64,000 nt of DNA from contig NC_058191.1 of NCBI RefSeq assembly GCF_907165205.1, positions 17,734,501-17,798,500 on the forward strand, read 5' to 3'. Each line of letters opens with the position of its first letter. Position 1 is the first letter of the stretch. This document shows positions 37,018 through 51,243 of this stretch, one piece after another. Both the position numbers and the translations under genes were made by a program. The DNA is from Coccinella septempunctata (lineage: Eukaryota; Arthropoda; Insecta; Coleoptera; Coccinellidae). The notes beneath the pieces were generated by a model. It was not told the DNA's origin and did not search any database. It saw only the letters and a list, made by a program, of their open reading frames with translations.

Positions 37018-38354
37018 TCAATTCCTAAGGAACTATTGGATCAATTCGAACCAAATCTTGAAACTGCACATTGTTTTCGAATTGAGATGCACATGTTGAA
37101 TTTCAGATCGATAGTTCTGATAGGAATTGAGATTTCAGTGGTCGATTCGACATAGTATCATTTCAATTCCTACGGAACTATTGAATCAATTCAACCAAAA
37201 TCTCGAAACTGTACACAGTCTTCGAATTGAGATGCACATGTTGAATTTCAGTTCGATAGTTCAGATAGGAATCGAGATTTCAGTGGTCTTTTCGGCAAAG
37301 TGTGAAATCAATTCCTCAAAAACTGTTGGTTCAATTCGAACCAAATCTTGAAACTGCACATAGTTTTCGGATTGAGATGCACATGTTGAATTTCAGTTCG
37401 ATAGTTCAGATAAGAATTGAGATTTCAGTGGTCTATTCGGCAAAGTGTGATATCAATTCCTTATAAACTGTTGGATCAATTCGAACCAAATCTTGAAACT
37501 GCACATAGTTTTAGAATTGAGATGCACATGTTGAATTTCAGTTCGATAGTTCTGATAGGAATTGAGATTTCAGTGGTCGATTCGACATATTATCATTTCA
37601 ATTCCTAAGGAACTATTGAATCAATTCGACAAAAATCTCGAAACTGTACACAGTTTTCGAAATGAGATGCACATGTTGAATTTCAGTTCGATAGTTCTGA
37701 TAGGAATTGAGATTTCAGTGGTCGATTCGACATAGTATCATTTCAATTCCTAAGGAACTATTGGATCAATTCGAACCAAATCTTGAAACTGCACATTGTT
37801 TTCGAATTGAGATGCACATGTTGAATTTCAGTTCGATAGTTCAGATAGGAATCGAGATTTCAGTGGTCAATTCGGCAAAGTGTGATATCAATTCCTTATA
37901 AACTGTTGGATCAATTCGAACCAAATCTCGAAACAGCACATGGTTTGAGAGATTGAGATGCACATGTTGAATTTCAGTTCGATAGTTCTGATAGGAATTG
38001 AGATTTCAGTGGTCAATTCGGCAAAGTGTGATATCAATTCCTCAAAAACTGTTGGACCAATTCGACCCAAATCTTGAAACTGCACATGGTTTGAGAGATT
38101 GAGATGCACATGTTGAATTTCAGTTCGATAGTTCTGATAGGAATTGAGATTTCAGTGGTCAATTCGGCAAAGTGTGATATCAATTCCTCAAAAACTGTTG
38201 GACCAATTCGACCCAAATCTTGAAACTGCTCATAGTTTTCGGATTGAGATGCACATGTTGAATTTCAGTTCGATAGTTCAGATAGGAATTGAGATTTCTG
38301 AGGTCAATTCGGCAAAGTGTGATATCAATTCCTCGAAAACTGTTGGATCAATTC

Positions 38355-40804
38355 GAACAAAATCTTGAAACTTTACACAGTTTTCGAATTGAGTGTTGAA
38401 TTTCAGATCGATAGTTCTGATAGGAATTGAGATTTCAGTGGTCGATTCGACATAGTATCATTTCAATCCCTAAGGAACTATTGAATCAATTCAACCAAAA
38501 TCTCGAAACTGTACACAGTCTTCGAATTGAGATGCACATGTTGAATTTCAGTTCGATAGTTCAGATAGGAATCGAGATTTCAGTGGTCTTTTCGGCAAAG
38601 TGTGAAATCAATTCCTCAAAAACTGTTGGTTCAATTCGAACCAAATCTTGAAACTGCACATAGTTTTCGGATTGAGATGCACATGTTGAATTTCAGTTCG
38701 ATAGTTCAGATAAGAATTGAGATTTCAGTGGTCTATTCGGCAAAGTGTGATATCAATTCCTTATAAACTGTTGGATCAATTCGAACCAAATCTCGAAACA
38801 GCACATGGTTTGAGAGATTGAGATGCACATGTTGAATTTCAGTTCGATAGTTCTGATAGGAATTGAGATTTCAGTGGTCAATTCGGCAAAGTGTGATATC
38901 AATTCCTCAAAAACTGTTGGACCAATTCGACCCAAATCTTGAAACTGCTCATAGTTTTCGGATTGAGATGCACATGTTGAATTTCAGTTCGATAGTTCAG
39001 ATAGAAATTGAGATTTCAGTGGTCAATTCGGCAAAGTGTGATATCAATTCCTCGAAAACTGTTGGATCAATTCGAAACAAAATATTGAAATTTTACACAG
39101 TTTTCGAATTGAGATGCACATGTTGAATTTCAGTTCGATAGTTCAGATAGGAATTGAGATTTCTTTGGTCAATTCGGCAAAGTGTGATATCAATTCATCG
39201 AAAACTGTTGGATCAATTCGAACCAAATCTTGAAACTGCACATAGTTTTGGGATTGAGATGCACATGTTGAATTTCAGTTCGATAGTTCAGATAGGAATT
39301 GAGATTTCAATGGTCAATTCGGCAAAGTGTGATATCAATTCCTCGAAAACTGTTGGATCAATTCAAACCAAATCTTGAAATTTTACACAGTTTTCGAATT
39401 GAGATGCACATGTTGAATTTCAGTTCGATAGTTCAGATAGGAATTGAGATTTCAGTGGTCTTTTCGGCAAAGTGTGAAATCAATTCCTCAAAAACTGTAG
39501 GTTCAATTCGAACCAAATCTTGAAATTTCACACAGTTTTCGAATTGAGATGCACATGTTGAATTTCAGTTCGATAGTTCTGATAGGAATTGAGATTTCAG
39601 TGGTCGATTCGACAAAATATCATTTCAATTCCCAAGGAACTATTGGATCAATTCGACCCAAATCCCGAAACTGTACTCGGTTTTCGAATTGAGATGCACA
39701 TGTTGAATTTCAGTTCATAGTTCAGATAGGAATTGAGATTTCAGTGGTCTATTCGGCAAAGTGTGATATCAATTCCTCAAAAACTGTTGGATCAATTCGA
39801 CCCAAATCTTGAAACTGCACATAGTTTTAGAATTGAGATGCACATGTTGAATTTCAGTTCGATAGTTCTGATAGGAATTGAGATTTCAGTGGTCGATTCA
39901 ACAAAATATCATTTCAATTCCCAAGGAACTATTGGATCAATTTGACCCAAATCCCGAAACTGTACTCAGTTTTCGAATTGAGATGCACATGTTGAATTTC
40001 AAATCGATAGTTCAGATAGGAATTGAGATTTCAGTGGTCAATTCGGCAAAGTGTGATATCAATTCCTAAAAACTGTTGGATCAATTCGACCCAAATCTCG
40101 AAACTGTACACAGTTTTCGAATTGAGATGCACATGTTGAATTTCAGTTCGTTAGTTCAGATAGGAATCGAGATTTCAGTGGTCTTTTCGGCAGAGTGTGA
40201 AATCAATTCCTCAAAAACTGTTGGTTCAATTCGAACCAAATCTTGAAATTTCACACAGTTTTCGAATTGAGATGCACATGTTGAAATTCAGTTCGATAGT
40301 TCAGATAGGAATTGAGATTTCAGTGGTCAATTCGGCAAAGTGTGATATCAAATCCTCGAAAACTGTTAGTTCAATTCGAACCAAATCTTGAAATTTTACA
40401 CAGTTTTCGATTTGAGACGCACATGTTGAATTTCAGTTCGATAGTTCAGATAGGAATTGAGATTTCAGTGGTCAATTCGGCAAAGTGTGATATCAATTCC
40501 TAAAAACTGTTGGATCAATTCGAACCAAATCTTGAAACTGCACAAAGTTTTCGAATTGAGATGCACATGTTGAATTTCAGTTCGATAGTTCTGATAGGAA
40601 TTGAGATTTCAGTGGTCGATTCGACAAAATATCATTTCAATTCCTAAGGAACTATTGGATCAATTCGACCCAAATCCCGAAACTGTATTCAGTTTTCGAA
40701 TTGAGATTTCAGTGGTCAATTCGGCAAAGTGTGATATCAATCAATTCCTCGAAAACTGTTAGTTCAATTCGAACCAAATCTTGAAACTGCACATAGTTTT
40801 CGGA
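38355..40804. repeat. 2.45-kb block, copy 1 (copy 2 at 42405-44854)
   Basis: Offset is 4050 bp. Shared tags include the gagtgttgaa 7-bp deletion, the gagatttctttgg variant, the ttcatagttcag 2-bp deletion, the tttgagacgc variant and a 100-bp short monomer. Related copies occur at about 49.3-51.3 kb and 54.7-56.3 kb. Confidence 0.82.
40698..40707. repeat. Short-monomer junction 2
   Basis: This has the same gaattgagat fusion as at 34781, followed about 40 bp later by a 4-bp aatc duplication (tatcaatcaattcc). Confidence 0.9.
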
Positions 40805-41461
40805 TTGAGATGCACATGTTGAATTTCAGTTCGATAGTTCAGATAAGAATTGAGATTTCAGTGGTCTTTTCGGCAAAGTGTGATATCAATTGCTTATAAA
40901 CTGTTGGATCAATTCGAACCAAATCTTGAAACTGTACTCGGTTTTCGAATTGAGATGCACATGTTGAATTTCAGTTCGATAGTTCTGAATTGAGATTTCA
41001 GTGGTCGATTCGACAAAATATCATTTCAATTCCCAAGGAACTATTGGATCAATTCGACCCAAATCCCGAAACTGTACTCGGTTTTCGAATTGAGATGCAC
41101 ATGTTGAATTTCAGTTCGATAGTTCAGATAGGAATTGATATTTCAGTGGTCTATTCGGCAAAGTGTGATATCAATTCTTCAAAAACTGTTGGATCAATTC
41201 GACCCAAATCTTGAAACTGCACATAGTTTTAGAATTGAGATGCACATGTTGAATTTCAGTTCGATAGTTCTGATAGGAATTGAGATTTCAGTGGTCGATT
41301 CGACATATTATCATTTCAATTCCTAAGGAACTATTGAATCAATTCGACCAAAATCCCGAAACTGTACACAGTTTTCGAAATGAGATGCACATGTTGAATT
41401 TCAGTTCGATAGTTCTGATAGGAATTGAGATTTCAGTGGTCGATTCTGTCGAATCGAATCG

Positions 41462-41485
41462 AATGATACTATGTCTAGTATCATT
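41462..41485. repeat. Hairpin insertion, copy 2
   Basis: This has the same double-hairpin structure as at 36994. Here it is followed by a unit with the 7-bp gagtgttgaa deletion. Confidence 0.92.
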
Positions 41486-42350
41486 TCAATTCCTAAGGAA
41501 CTATTGGATCAATTCGAACAAAATCTTGAAACTTTACACAGTTTTCGAATTGAGTGTTGAATTTCAGATCGATAGTTCTGATAGGAATTGAGATTTCAGT
41601 GGTCGATTCGACATAGTATCATTTCAATTCCTAAGGAACTATTGAATCAATTCAACCAAAATCTCGAAACTGTACACAGTCTTCGAATTGAGATGCACAT
41701 GTTGAATTTCAGTTCGATAGTTCAGATAGGAATCGAGATTTCAGTGGTCTTTTCGGCAAAGTGTGAAATCAATTCCTCAAAAACTGTTGGTTCAATTCGA
41801 ACCAAATCTTGAAACTGCACATAGTTTTCGGATTGAGATGCACATGTTGAATTTCAGTTCGATAGTTCTGATAGGAATTGAGATTTCAGTGGTCAATTCG
41901 GCAAAGTGTGATATCAATTCCTCAAAAACTGTTGGACCAATTCGACCCAAATCTTGAAACTGCACATGGTTTGAGAGATTGAGATGCACATGTTGAATTT
42001 CAGTTCGATAGTTCTGATAGGAATTGAGATTTCAGTGGTCAATTCGGCAAAGTGTGATATCAATTCCTCAAAAACTGTTGGACCAATTCGACCCAAATCT
42101 TGAAACTGCTCATAGTTTTCGGATTGAGATGCACATGTTGAATTTCAGTTCGATAGTTCAGATAGGAATTGAGATTTCAGTGGTCGATTCGACATATTAT
42201 CATTTCAATTCCTAAGGAACTATTGAATCAATTCGACCAAAATCCCGAAACTGTACACAGTTTTCGAAATGAGATGCACATGTTGAATTTCAGTTCGATA
42301 GTTCTGATAGGAATTGAGATTTCAGTGGTCGATTCTGTCGAATCGAATCG

Positions 42351-42374
42351 AATGATACTATGTCTAGTATCATT
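42351..42374. repeat. Hairpin insertion, copy 3
   Basis: Identical arms and loop. It lies only 889 bp after copy 2, with the same following context, so this part was duplicated locally. Confidence 0.92.
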
Positions 42375-42404
42375 TCAATTCCTAAGGAACTATTGGATCA
42401 ATTC

Positions 42405-44854
42405 GAACAAAATCTTGAAACTTTACACAGTTTTCGAATTGAGTGTTGAATTTCAGATCGATAGTTCTGATAGGAATTGAGATTTCAGTGGTCGATTCGA
42501 CATAGTATCATTTCAATTCCTAAGGAACTATTGAATCAATTCAACCAAAATCTCGAAACTGTACACAGTCTTCGAATTGAGATGCACATGTTGAATTTCA
42601 GTTCGATAGTTCAGATAGGAATCGAGATTTCAGTGGTCTTTTCGGCAAAGTGTGAAATCAATTCCTCAAAAACTGTTGGTTCAATTCGAACCAAATCTTG
42701 AAACTGCACATAGTTTTCGGATTGAGATGCACATGTTGAATTTCAGTTCGATAGTTCAGATAAGAATTGAGATTTCAGTGGTCTATTCGGCAAAGTGTGA
42801 TATCAATTCCTTATAAACTGTTGGATCAATTCGAACCAAATCTCGAAACAGCACATGGTTTGAGAGATTGAGATGCACATGTTGAATTTCAGTTCGATAG
42901 TTCTGATAGGAATTGAGATTTCAGTGGTCAATTCGGCAAAATGTGATATCAATTCCTCAAAAACTGTTGGACCAATTCGACCCAAATCTTGAAACTGCTC
43001 ATAGTTTTCGGATTGAGATGCACATGTTGAATTTCAGTTCGATAGTTCAGATAGAAATTGAGATTTCAGTGGTCAATTCGGCAAAGTGTGATATCAATTC
43101 CTCAAAAACTGTTGGATCAATTCGAAACAAAATATTGAAATTTTACACAGTTTTCGAATTGAGATGCACATGTTGAATTTCAGTTCGATAGTTCAGATAG
43201 GAATTGAGATTTCTTTGGTCAATTCGGCAAAGTGTGATATCAATTCATCGAAAACTGTTGGATCAATTCGAACCAAATCTTGAAACTGCACATAGTTTTG
43301 GGATTGAGATGCACATGTTGAATTTCAGTTCGATAGTTCAGATAGGAATTGAGATTTCAATGGTCAATTCGGCAAAGTTTGATATCAATTCCTCGAAAAC
43401 TGTTGGATCAATTCAAACCAAATCTTGAAATTTTACACAGTTTTCGAATTGAGATGCACATGTTGAATTTCAGTTCGATAGTTCAGATAGGAATTGAGAT
43501 TTCAGTGGTCTTTTCGGCAAAGTGTGAAATCAATTCCTCAAAAACTGTTGGTTCAATTCGAACCAAATCTTGAAATTTCACACAGTTTTCGAATTGAGAT
43601 GCACATGTTGAATTTCAGTTCGATAGTTCTGATAGGAATTGAGATTTCAGTGGTCGATTCGACAAAATATCATTTCAATTCCCAAGGAACTATTGGATCA
43701 ATTCGACCCAAATCCCGAAACTGTACTCTGTTTTCGAATTGAGATGCACATGTTGAATTTCAGTTCATAGTTCAGATAGGAATTGAGATTTCAGTGGTCT
43801 ATTCGGCAAAGTGTGATATCAATTCCTCAAAAACTGTTGGATCAATTCGACCCAAATCTTGAAACTGCACATAGTTTTAGAATTGAGATGCACATGTTGA
43901 ATTTCAGTTCGATAGTTCTGATAGGAATTGAGATTTCAGTGGTCGATTCAACAAAATATCATTTCAATTCCCAAGGAACTATTGGATCAATTTGACCCAA
44001 ATCCCGAAACTGTACTCAGTTTTCGAATTGAGATGCACATGTTGAATTTTAAATCGATAGTTCAGATAGGAATTGAGATTTCAGTGGTCAATTCGGCAAA
44101 GTGTGATATCAATTCCTAAAAACTGTTGGATCAATTCGACCCAAATCTCGAAACTGTACACAGTTTTCGAATTGAGATGCACATGTTGAATTTCAGTTCG
44201 TTAGTTCAGATAGGAATCGAGATTTCAGTGGTCTTTTCGGCAAAGTGTGAAATCAATTCCTCAAAAACTGTTGGTTCAATTCGAACCAAATCTTGAAATT
44301 TCACACAGTTTTCGAATTGAGATGCACATGTTGAAATTCAGTTCGATAGTTCAGATAGGAATTGAGATTTCAGTGGTCAATTCGGCAAAGTGTGATATCA
44401 AATCCTCGAAAACTGTTAGTTCAATTCGAACCAAATCTTGAAATTTTACACAGTTTTCGATTTGAGACGCACATGTTGAATTTCAGTTCGATAGTTCAGA
44501 TAGGAATTGAGATTTCAGTGGTCAATTCGGCAAAGTGTGATATCAATTCCTAAAAACTGTTGGATCAATTCGAACCAAATCTTGAAACTGCACAAAGTTT
44601 TCGAATTGAGATGCACATGTTGAATTTCAGTTCGATAGTTCTGATAGGAATTGAGATTTCAGTGGTCGATTCGACAAAATATCATTTCAATTCCCAAGGA
44701 ACTATTGGATCAATTCGACCCAAATCCCGAAACTGTATTCAGTTTTCGAATTGAGATTTCAGTGGTCAATTCGGCAAAGTGTGATATCAATCAATTCCTC
44801 GAAAACTGTTAGTTCAATTCGAACCAAATCTTGAAACTGCACATAGTTTTCGGA
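42405..44854. repeat. 2.45-kb block, copy 2
   Basis: Counterpart of 38355-40804, with scattered substitutions (for example gcaaagtttg near 43374, tttcagt to tttaaat near 44048). It ends at the out-of-register junction 44854/44855. Confidence 0.82.
44748..44757. repeat. Short-monomer junction 3
   Basis: gaattgagat fusion with 45 bp missing, followed by the 4-bp aatc duplication near 44790. Confidence 0.9.
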
Positions 44855-45611
44855 TTTGACCCAAATCCCGAAACTGTACTCAGTTTTCGAATTGAGATGC
44901 ACATGTTGAATTTCAAATCGATAGTTCAGATAGGAATTGAGATTTCAGTGGTCAATTCGGCAAAGTGTGATATCAATTCCTAAAAACTGTTGGATCAATT
45001 CGACCCAAATCTCGAAACTGTACACAGTTTTCGAATTGAGATGCACATGTTGAATTTCAGTTCGTTAGTTCAGATAGGAATCGAGATTTCAGTGGTCTTT
45101 TCGGCAAAGTGTGAAATCAATTCCTCAAAAACTGTTGGTTCAATTCGAACCAAATCTTGAAATTTCACACAGTTTTCGAATTGAGATGCACATGTTGAAA
45201 TTCAGTTCGATAGTTCAGATAGGAATTGAGATTTCAGTGGTCAATTCGGCAAAGTGTGATATCAAATCCTCGAAAACTGTTAGTTCAATTCGAACCAAAT
45301 CTTGAAATTTTACACAGTTTTCGATTTGAGACGCACATGTTGAATTTCAGTTCGATAGTTCAGATAGGAATTGAGATTTCAGTGGTCAATTCGGCAAAGT
45401 GTGATATCAATTCCTAAAAACTGTTGGATCAATTCGAACCAAATCTTGAAACTGCACAAAGTTTTCGAATTGAGATGCACATGTTGAATTTCAGTTCGAT
45501 AGTTCTGATAGGAATTGAGATTTCAGTGGTCGATTCGACAAAATATCATTTCAATTCCCAAGGAACTATTGGATCAATTCGACCCAAATCCCGAAACTGT
45601 ATTCAGTTTTC

Positions 45612-45621
45612 GAATTGAGAT
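45612..45621. repeat. Short-monomer junction 4
   Basis: Same fusion in the second 864-bp unit, again followed by the aatc duplication. Confidence 0.9.
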
Positions 45622-46374
45622 TTCAGTGGTCAATTCGGCAAAGTGTGATATCAATCAATTCCTCGAAAACTGTTAGTTCAATTCGAACCAAATCTTGAAA
45701 CTGCACATAGTTTTCGGATTGAGATGCACATGTTGAATTTCAGTTCGATAGTTCAGATAAGAATTGAGATTTCAGTGGTCTTTTCGGCAAAGTGTGATAT
45801 CAATTGCTTATAAACTGTTGGATCAATTCGAACCAAATCTTGAAACTGTACTCGGTTTTCGAATTGAGATGCACATGTTGAATTTCAGTTCGATAGTTCT
45901 GAATTGAGATTTCAGTGGTCGATTCGACAAAATATCATTTCAATTCCCAAGGAACTATTGGATCAATTCGACCCAAATCCCGAAACTGTACTCGGTTTTC
46001 GAATTGAGATGCACATGTTGAATTTCAGTTCATAGTTCAGATAGGAATTGAGATTTCAGTGGTCTATTCGGCAAAGTGTGATATCAATTCCTCAAAAACT
46101 GTTGGATCAATTCGACCCAAATCTTGAAACTGCACATAGTTTTAGAATTGAGATGCACATGTTGAATTTCAGTTCGATAGTTCTGATAGGAATTGAGATT
46201 TCAGTGGTCGATTCGACATATTATCATTTCAATTCCTAAGGAACTATTGAATCAATTCGACCAAAATCCCGAAACTGTACACAGTTTTCGAAATGAGATG
46301 CACATGTTGAATTTCAGTTCGATAGTTCTGATAGGAATTGAGATTTCAGTGGTCGATTCTGTCGAATCGAATCG

Positions 46375-46398
46375 AATGATACTATGTCTAGTATCATT
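46375..46398. repeat. Hairpin insertion, copy 4
   Basis: Same arms and TGTC loop. The following unit reads aattcataagg instead of aattcctaagg, a private change. Confidence 0.92.
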
Positions 46399-47009
46399 TC
46401 AATTCATAAGGAACTATTGGATCAATTCGAACCAAATCTTGAAACTGCACATTGTTTTCGAATTGAGATGCACATGTTGAATTTCAGATCGATAGTTCTG
46501 ATAGGAATTGAGATTTCAGTGGTCGATTCGACATAGTATCATTTCAATTCCTAAGGAACTATTGAATCAATTCAACCAAAATCTCGAAACTGTACACAGT
46601 CTTCGAATTGAGATGCACATGTTGAATTTCAGTTCGATAGTTCAGATAGGAATCGAGATTTCAGTGGTCTTTTCGGCAAAGTGTGAAATCAATTCCTCAA
46701 AAACTGTTGGTTCAATTCGAACCAAATCTTGAAACTGCACATAGTTTTCGGATTGAGATGCACATGTTGAATTTCAGTTCGATAGTTCAGATAAGAATTG
46801 AGATTTCAGTGGTCTATTCGGCAAAGTGTGATATCAATTCCTTATAAACTGTTGGATCAATTCGAACCAAATCTTGAAACTGCACATAGTTTTAGAATTG
46901 AGATGCACATGTTGAATTTCAGTTCGATAGTTCTGATAGGAATTGAGATTTCAGTGGTCGATTCGACATATTATCATTTCAATTCCTAAGGAACTATTGG
47001 TTCAATTCG

Positions 47010-49320
47010 AACCAAATCTTGAAACTGCACATTGTTTTCGAATTGAGATGCACATGTTGAATTTCAGTTCGATGGTTCAGATAGGAATCGAGATTTCAGT
47101 GGTCAATTCGGCAAAGTGTGATATCAATTCCTTATAAACTGTTGGATCAATTCGAACCAAATCTCGAAACAGCACATGGTTTGAGAGATTGAGATGCACA
47201 TGTTGAATTTCAGTTCGATAGTTCTGATAGGAATTGAGATTTCAGTGGTCAATTCGGCAAAGTGTGATATCAATTCCTCAAAAACTGTTGGACCAATTCG
47301 ACCCAAATCTTGAAACTGCACATGGTTTGAGAGATTGAGATGCACATGTTGAATTTCAGTTCGATAGTTCTGATAGGAATTGAGATTTCAGTGGTCAATT
47401 CGGCAAAGTGTGATATCAATTCCTCAAAAACTGTTGGACCAATTCGACCCAAATCTTGAAACTGCTCATAGTTTTCGGATTGAGATGCACATGTTGAATT
47501 TCAGTTCGATAGTTCAGATAGGAATTGAGATTTCTGAGGTCAATTCGGCAAAGTGTGATATCAATTCCTCGAAAACTGTTGGATCAATTCGAACAAAATC
47601 TTGAAACTTTACACAGTTTTCGAATTGAGTGTTGAATTTCAGATCGATAGTTCTGATAGGAATTGAGATTTCAGTGGTCGATTCGACATAGTATCATTTC
47701 AATTCCTAAGGAACTATTGAATCAATTCAACCAAAATCTCGAAACTGTACACAGTCTTCGAATTGAGATGCACATGTTGAATTTCAGTTCGATAGTTCAG
47801 ATAGGAATCGAGATTTCAGTGGTCTTTTCGGCAAAGTGTGAAATCAATTCCTCAAAAACTGTTGGATCAATTCGAACCAAATCTTGAAACTGCACATAGT
47901 TTTCGGATTGAGATGCACATGTTGAATTTCAGTTCGATAGTTCAGATAAGAATTGAGATTTCAGTGGTCTATTCGGCAAAGTGTGATATCAATTCCTTAT
48001 AAACTGTTGGATCAATTCGAACCAAATCTTGAAACTGCACATAGTTTTCGAATTGAGATGCACATGTTGAATTTCAGTTCGATAGTTCTGATAGGAATTG
48101 AGATTTCAGTGGTCGATTCGACATATTATCATTTCAATTCCTAAGGAACTATTGAATCAATTCGACCAAAATCTCGAAACTGTACACAGTTTTCGAAATG
48201 AGATGCACATGTTGAATTTCAGTTCGATAGTTCTGATAGGAATTGAGATTTCAGTGGTCGATTCGACATAGTATCATTTCAATTCCTAAGGAACTATTGG
48301 ATCAATTCGAACCAAATCTTGAAACTGCACATTGTTTTCGAATTGAGATGCACATGTTGAATTTCAGTTCGATAGTTCAGATAGGAATCGAGATTTCAGT
48401 GGTCAATTCGGCAAAGTGTGATATCAATTCCTTATAAACTGTTGGATCAATTCGAACCAAATCTCGAAACAGCACATGGTTTGAGAGATTGAGATGCACA
48501 TGTTGAATTTCAGTTCGATAGTTCTGATAGGAATTGAGATTTCAGTGGTCAATTCGGCAAAGTGTGATATCAATTCCTCAAAAACTGTTGGACCAATTCG
48601 ACCCAAATCTTGAAACTGCACATGGTTTGAGAGATTGAGATGCACATGTTGAATTTCAGTTCGATAGTTCTGATAGGAATTGAGATTTCAGTGGTCAATT
48701 CGGCAAAGTGTGATATCAATTCCTCAAAAACTGTTGGACCAATTCGACCCAAATCTTGAAACTGCTCATAGTTTTCGGATTGAGATGCACATGTTGAATT
48801 TCAGTTCGATAGTTCAGATAGGAATTGAGATTTCTGAGGTCAATTCGGCATAGTGTGATATCAATTCCTCGAAAACTGTTGGATCAATTCGAACAAAATC
48901 TTGAAACTTTACACAGTTTTCGAATTGAGTGTTGAATTTCAGATCGATAGTTCTGATAGGAATTGAGATTTCAGTGGTCGATTCGACATAGTATCATTTC
49001 AATTCCTAAGGAACTATTGAATCAATTCAACCAAAATCTCGAAACTGTACACAGTCTTCGAATTGAGATGCACATGTTGAATTTCAGTTCGATAGTTCAG
49101 ATAGGAATCGAGATTTCAGTGGTCTTTTCGGCAAAGTGTGAAATCAATTCCTCAAAAACTGTTGGTTCAATTCGAACCAAATCTTGAAACTGCACATAGT
49201 TTTCGGATTGAGATGCACATGTTGAATTTCAGTTCGATAGTTCAGATAAGAATTGGGATTTCAGTGGTCTATTCGGCAAAGTGTGATATCAATTCCTTAT
49301 AAACTGTTGGATCAATTCGA
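47010..49320. repeat. Two tandem ~1300-bp (9-monomer) units
   Basis: Sequence 47010-48020 matches 48310-49320 at offset 1300, including two gtttgagagattgag tails, the gagatttctgagg variant and the gagtgttgaa deletion. Isolated differences (gatgg versus gatag near 47075) show the copies are not perfectly homogenised. Confidence 0.8.
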
Positions 49321-51233
49321 ACCAAATCTCGAAACAGCACATGGTTTGAGAGATTGAGATGCACATGTTGAATTTCAGTTCGATAGTTCTGATAGGAATT
49401 GAGATTTCAGTGGTCAATTCGGCAAAGTGTGATATCAATTCCTCAAAAACTGTTGGACCAATTCGACCCAAATCTTGAAACTGCTCATAGTTTTCGGATT
49501 GAGATGCACATGTTGAATTTCAGTTCGATAGTTCAGATAGAAATTGAGATTTCAGTGGTCAATTCGGCAAAGTGTGATATCAATTCCTCGAAAACTGTTG
49601 GATCAATTCGAAACAAAATATTGAAATTTTACACAGTTTTCGAATTGAGATGCACATGTTGAATTTCAGTTCGATAGTTCAGATAGGAATTGAGATTTCT
49701 TTGGTCAATTCGGCAAAGTGTGATATCAATTCATCGAAAACTGTTGGATCAATTCGAACCAAATCTTGAAACTGCACATAGTTTTGGGATTGAGATGCAC
49801 ATGTTGAATTTCAGTTCGATAGTTCAGATAGGAATTGAGATTTCAATGGTCAATTCGGCAAAGTGTGATATCAATTCCTCGAAAACTGTTGGATCAATTC
49901 AAACCAAATCTTGAAATTTTACACAGTTTTCGAATTGAGATGCACATGTTGAATTTCAGTTCGATAGTTCAGATAGGAATTGAGATTTCAGTGGTCTTTT
50001 CGGCAAAGTGTGAAATCAATTCCTCAAAAACTGTTGGTTCAATTCGAACCAAATCTTGAAATTTCACACAGTTTTCGAATTGAGATGCACATGTTGAATT
50101 TCAGTTCGATAGTTCTGATAGGAATTGAGATTTCGGTGGTCGATTCCACAAAATATCATTTCAATTCCCAAGGAACTATTGGATCAATTCGACCCAAATC
50201 CCGAAACTGTACTCGGTTTTCGAATTGAGATGCACATGTTGAATTTCAGTTCATAGTTCAGATAGGAATTGAGATTTCAGTGGTCTATTCGGCAAAGTGT
50301 GATATCAATTCCTCAAAAACTGTTGGATCAATTCGACCCAAATCTTCAAACTGCACATAGTTTTAGAATTGAGATGCACATGTTGAATTTCAGTTCGATA
50401 GTTCTGATAGGAATTGAGATTTCAGTGGTCGATTCAACAAAATATCATTTCAATTCCCAAGGAACTATTGGATCAATTTGACCCAAATCCCGAAACTGTA
50501 CTCAGTTTTCGAATTGAGATGCACATGTTGAATTTCAAATCGATAGTTCAGATAGGAATTGAGATTTCAGTGGTCAATTCGGCAAAGTGTGATATCAATT
50601 CCTAAAAACTGTTGGATCAATTCGACCCAAATCTCGAAACTGTACACAGTTTTCGAATTGAGATGCACATGTTGAATTTCAGTTCGTTAGTTCAGATAGG
50701 AATCGAGATTTCAGTGGTCTTTTCGGCAAAGTGTGAAATCAATTCCTCAAAAACTGTTGGTTCAATTTGAACCAAATCTTGAAATTTCACACAGTTTTCG
50801 AATTGAGATGCACATGTTGAAATTCAGTTCGATAGTTCAGATAGGAATTGAGATTTCAGTGGTCAATTCGGCAAAGTGTGATATCAAATCCTCGAAAACT
50901 GTTAGTTCAATTCGAACCAAATCTTGAAATTTTACACAGTTTTCGATTTGAGACGCACATGTTGAATTTCAGTTCGATAGTTCAGATAGGAATTGAGATT
51001 TCAGTGGTCAATTCGGCAAAGTGTGATATCAATTCCTAAAAACTGTTGGATCAATTCGAACCAAATCTTGAAACTGCACAAAGTTTTCGAATTGAGATGC
51101 ACATGTTGAATTTCAGTTCGATAGTTCTGATAGGAATTGAGATTTCAGTGGTCGATTCGACAAAATATCATTTCAATTCCCAAGGAACTATTGGATCAAT
51201 TCGACCCAAATCCCGAAACTGTATTCAGTTTTC

Positions 51234-51243
51234 GAATTGAGAT
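51234..51243. repeat. Short-monomer junction 5
   Basis: gaattgagat fusion, 45 bp missing, aatc duplication about 40 bp after. Confidence 0.9.

Larger units (their letters stand above)
43991..45718. repeat. Two tandem 864-bp units with an out-of-register joint
   Basis: Sequence 43991-44854 is followed by a second copy from 44855. At the joint cgga is followed by tttgacccaaat, which breaks the 145-bp register, so the duplication was not a simple in-phase unequal exchange. Each copy contains a short 100-bp monomer (44748 and 45612). Confidence 0.85.
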
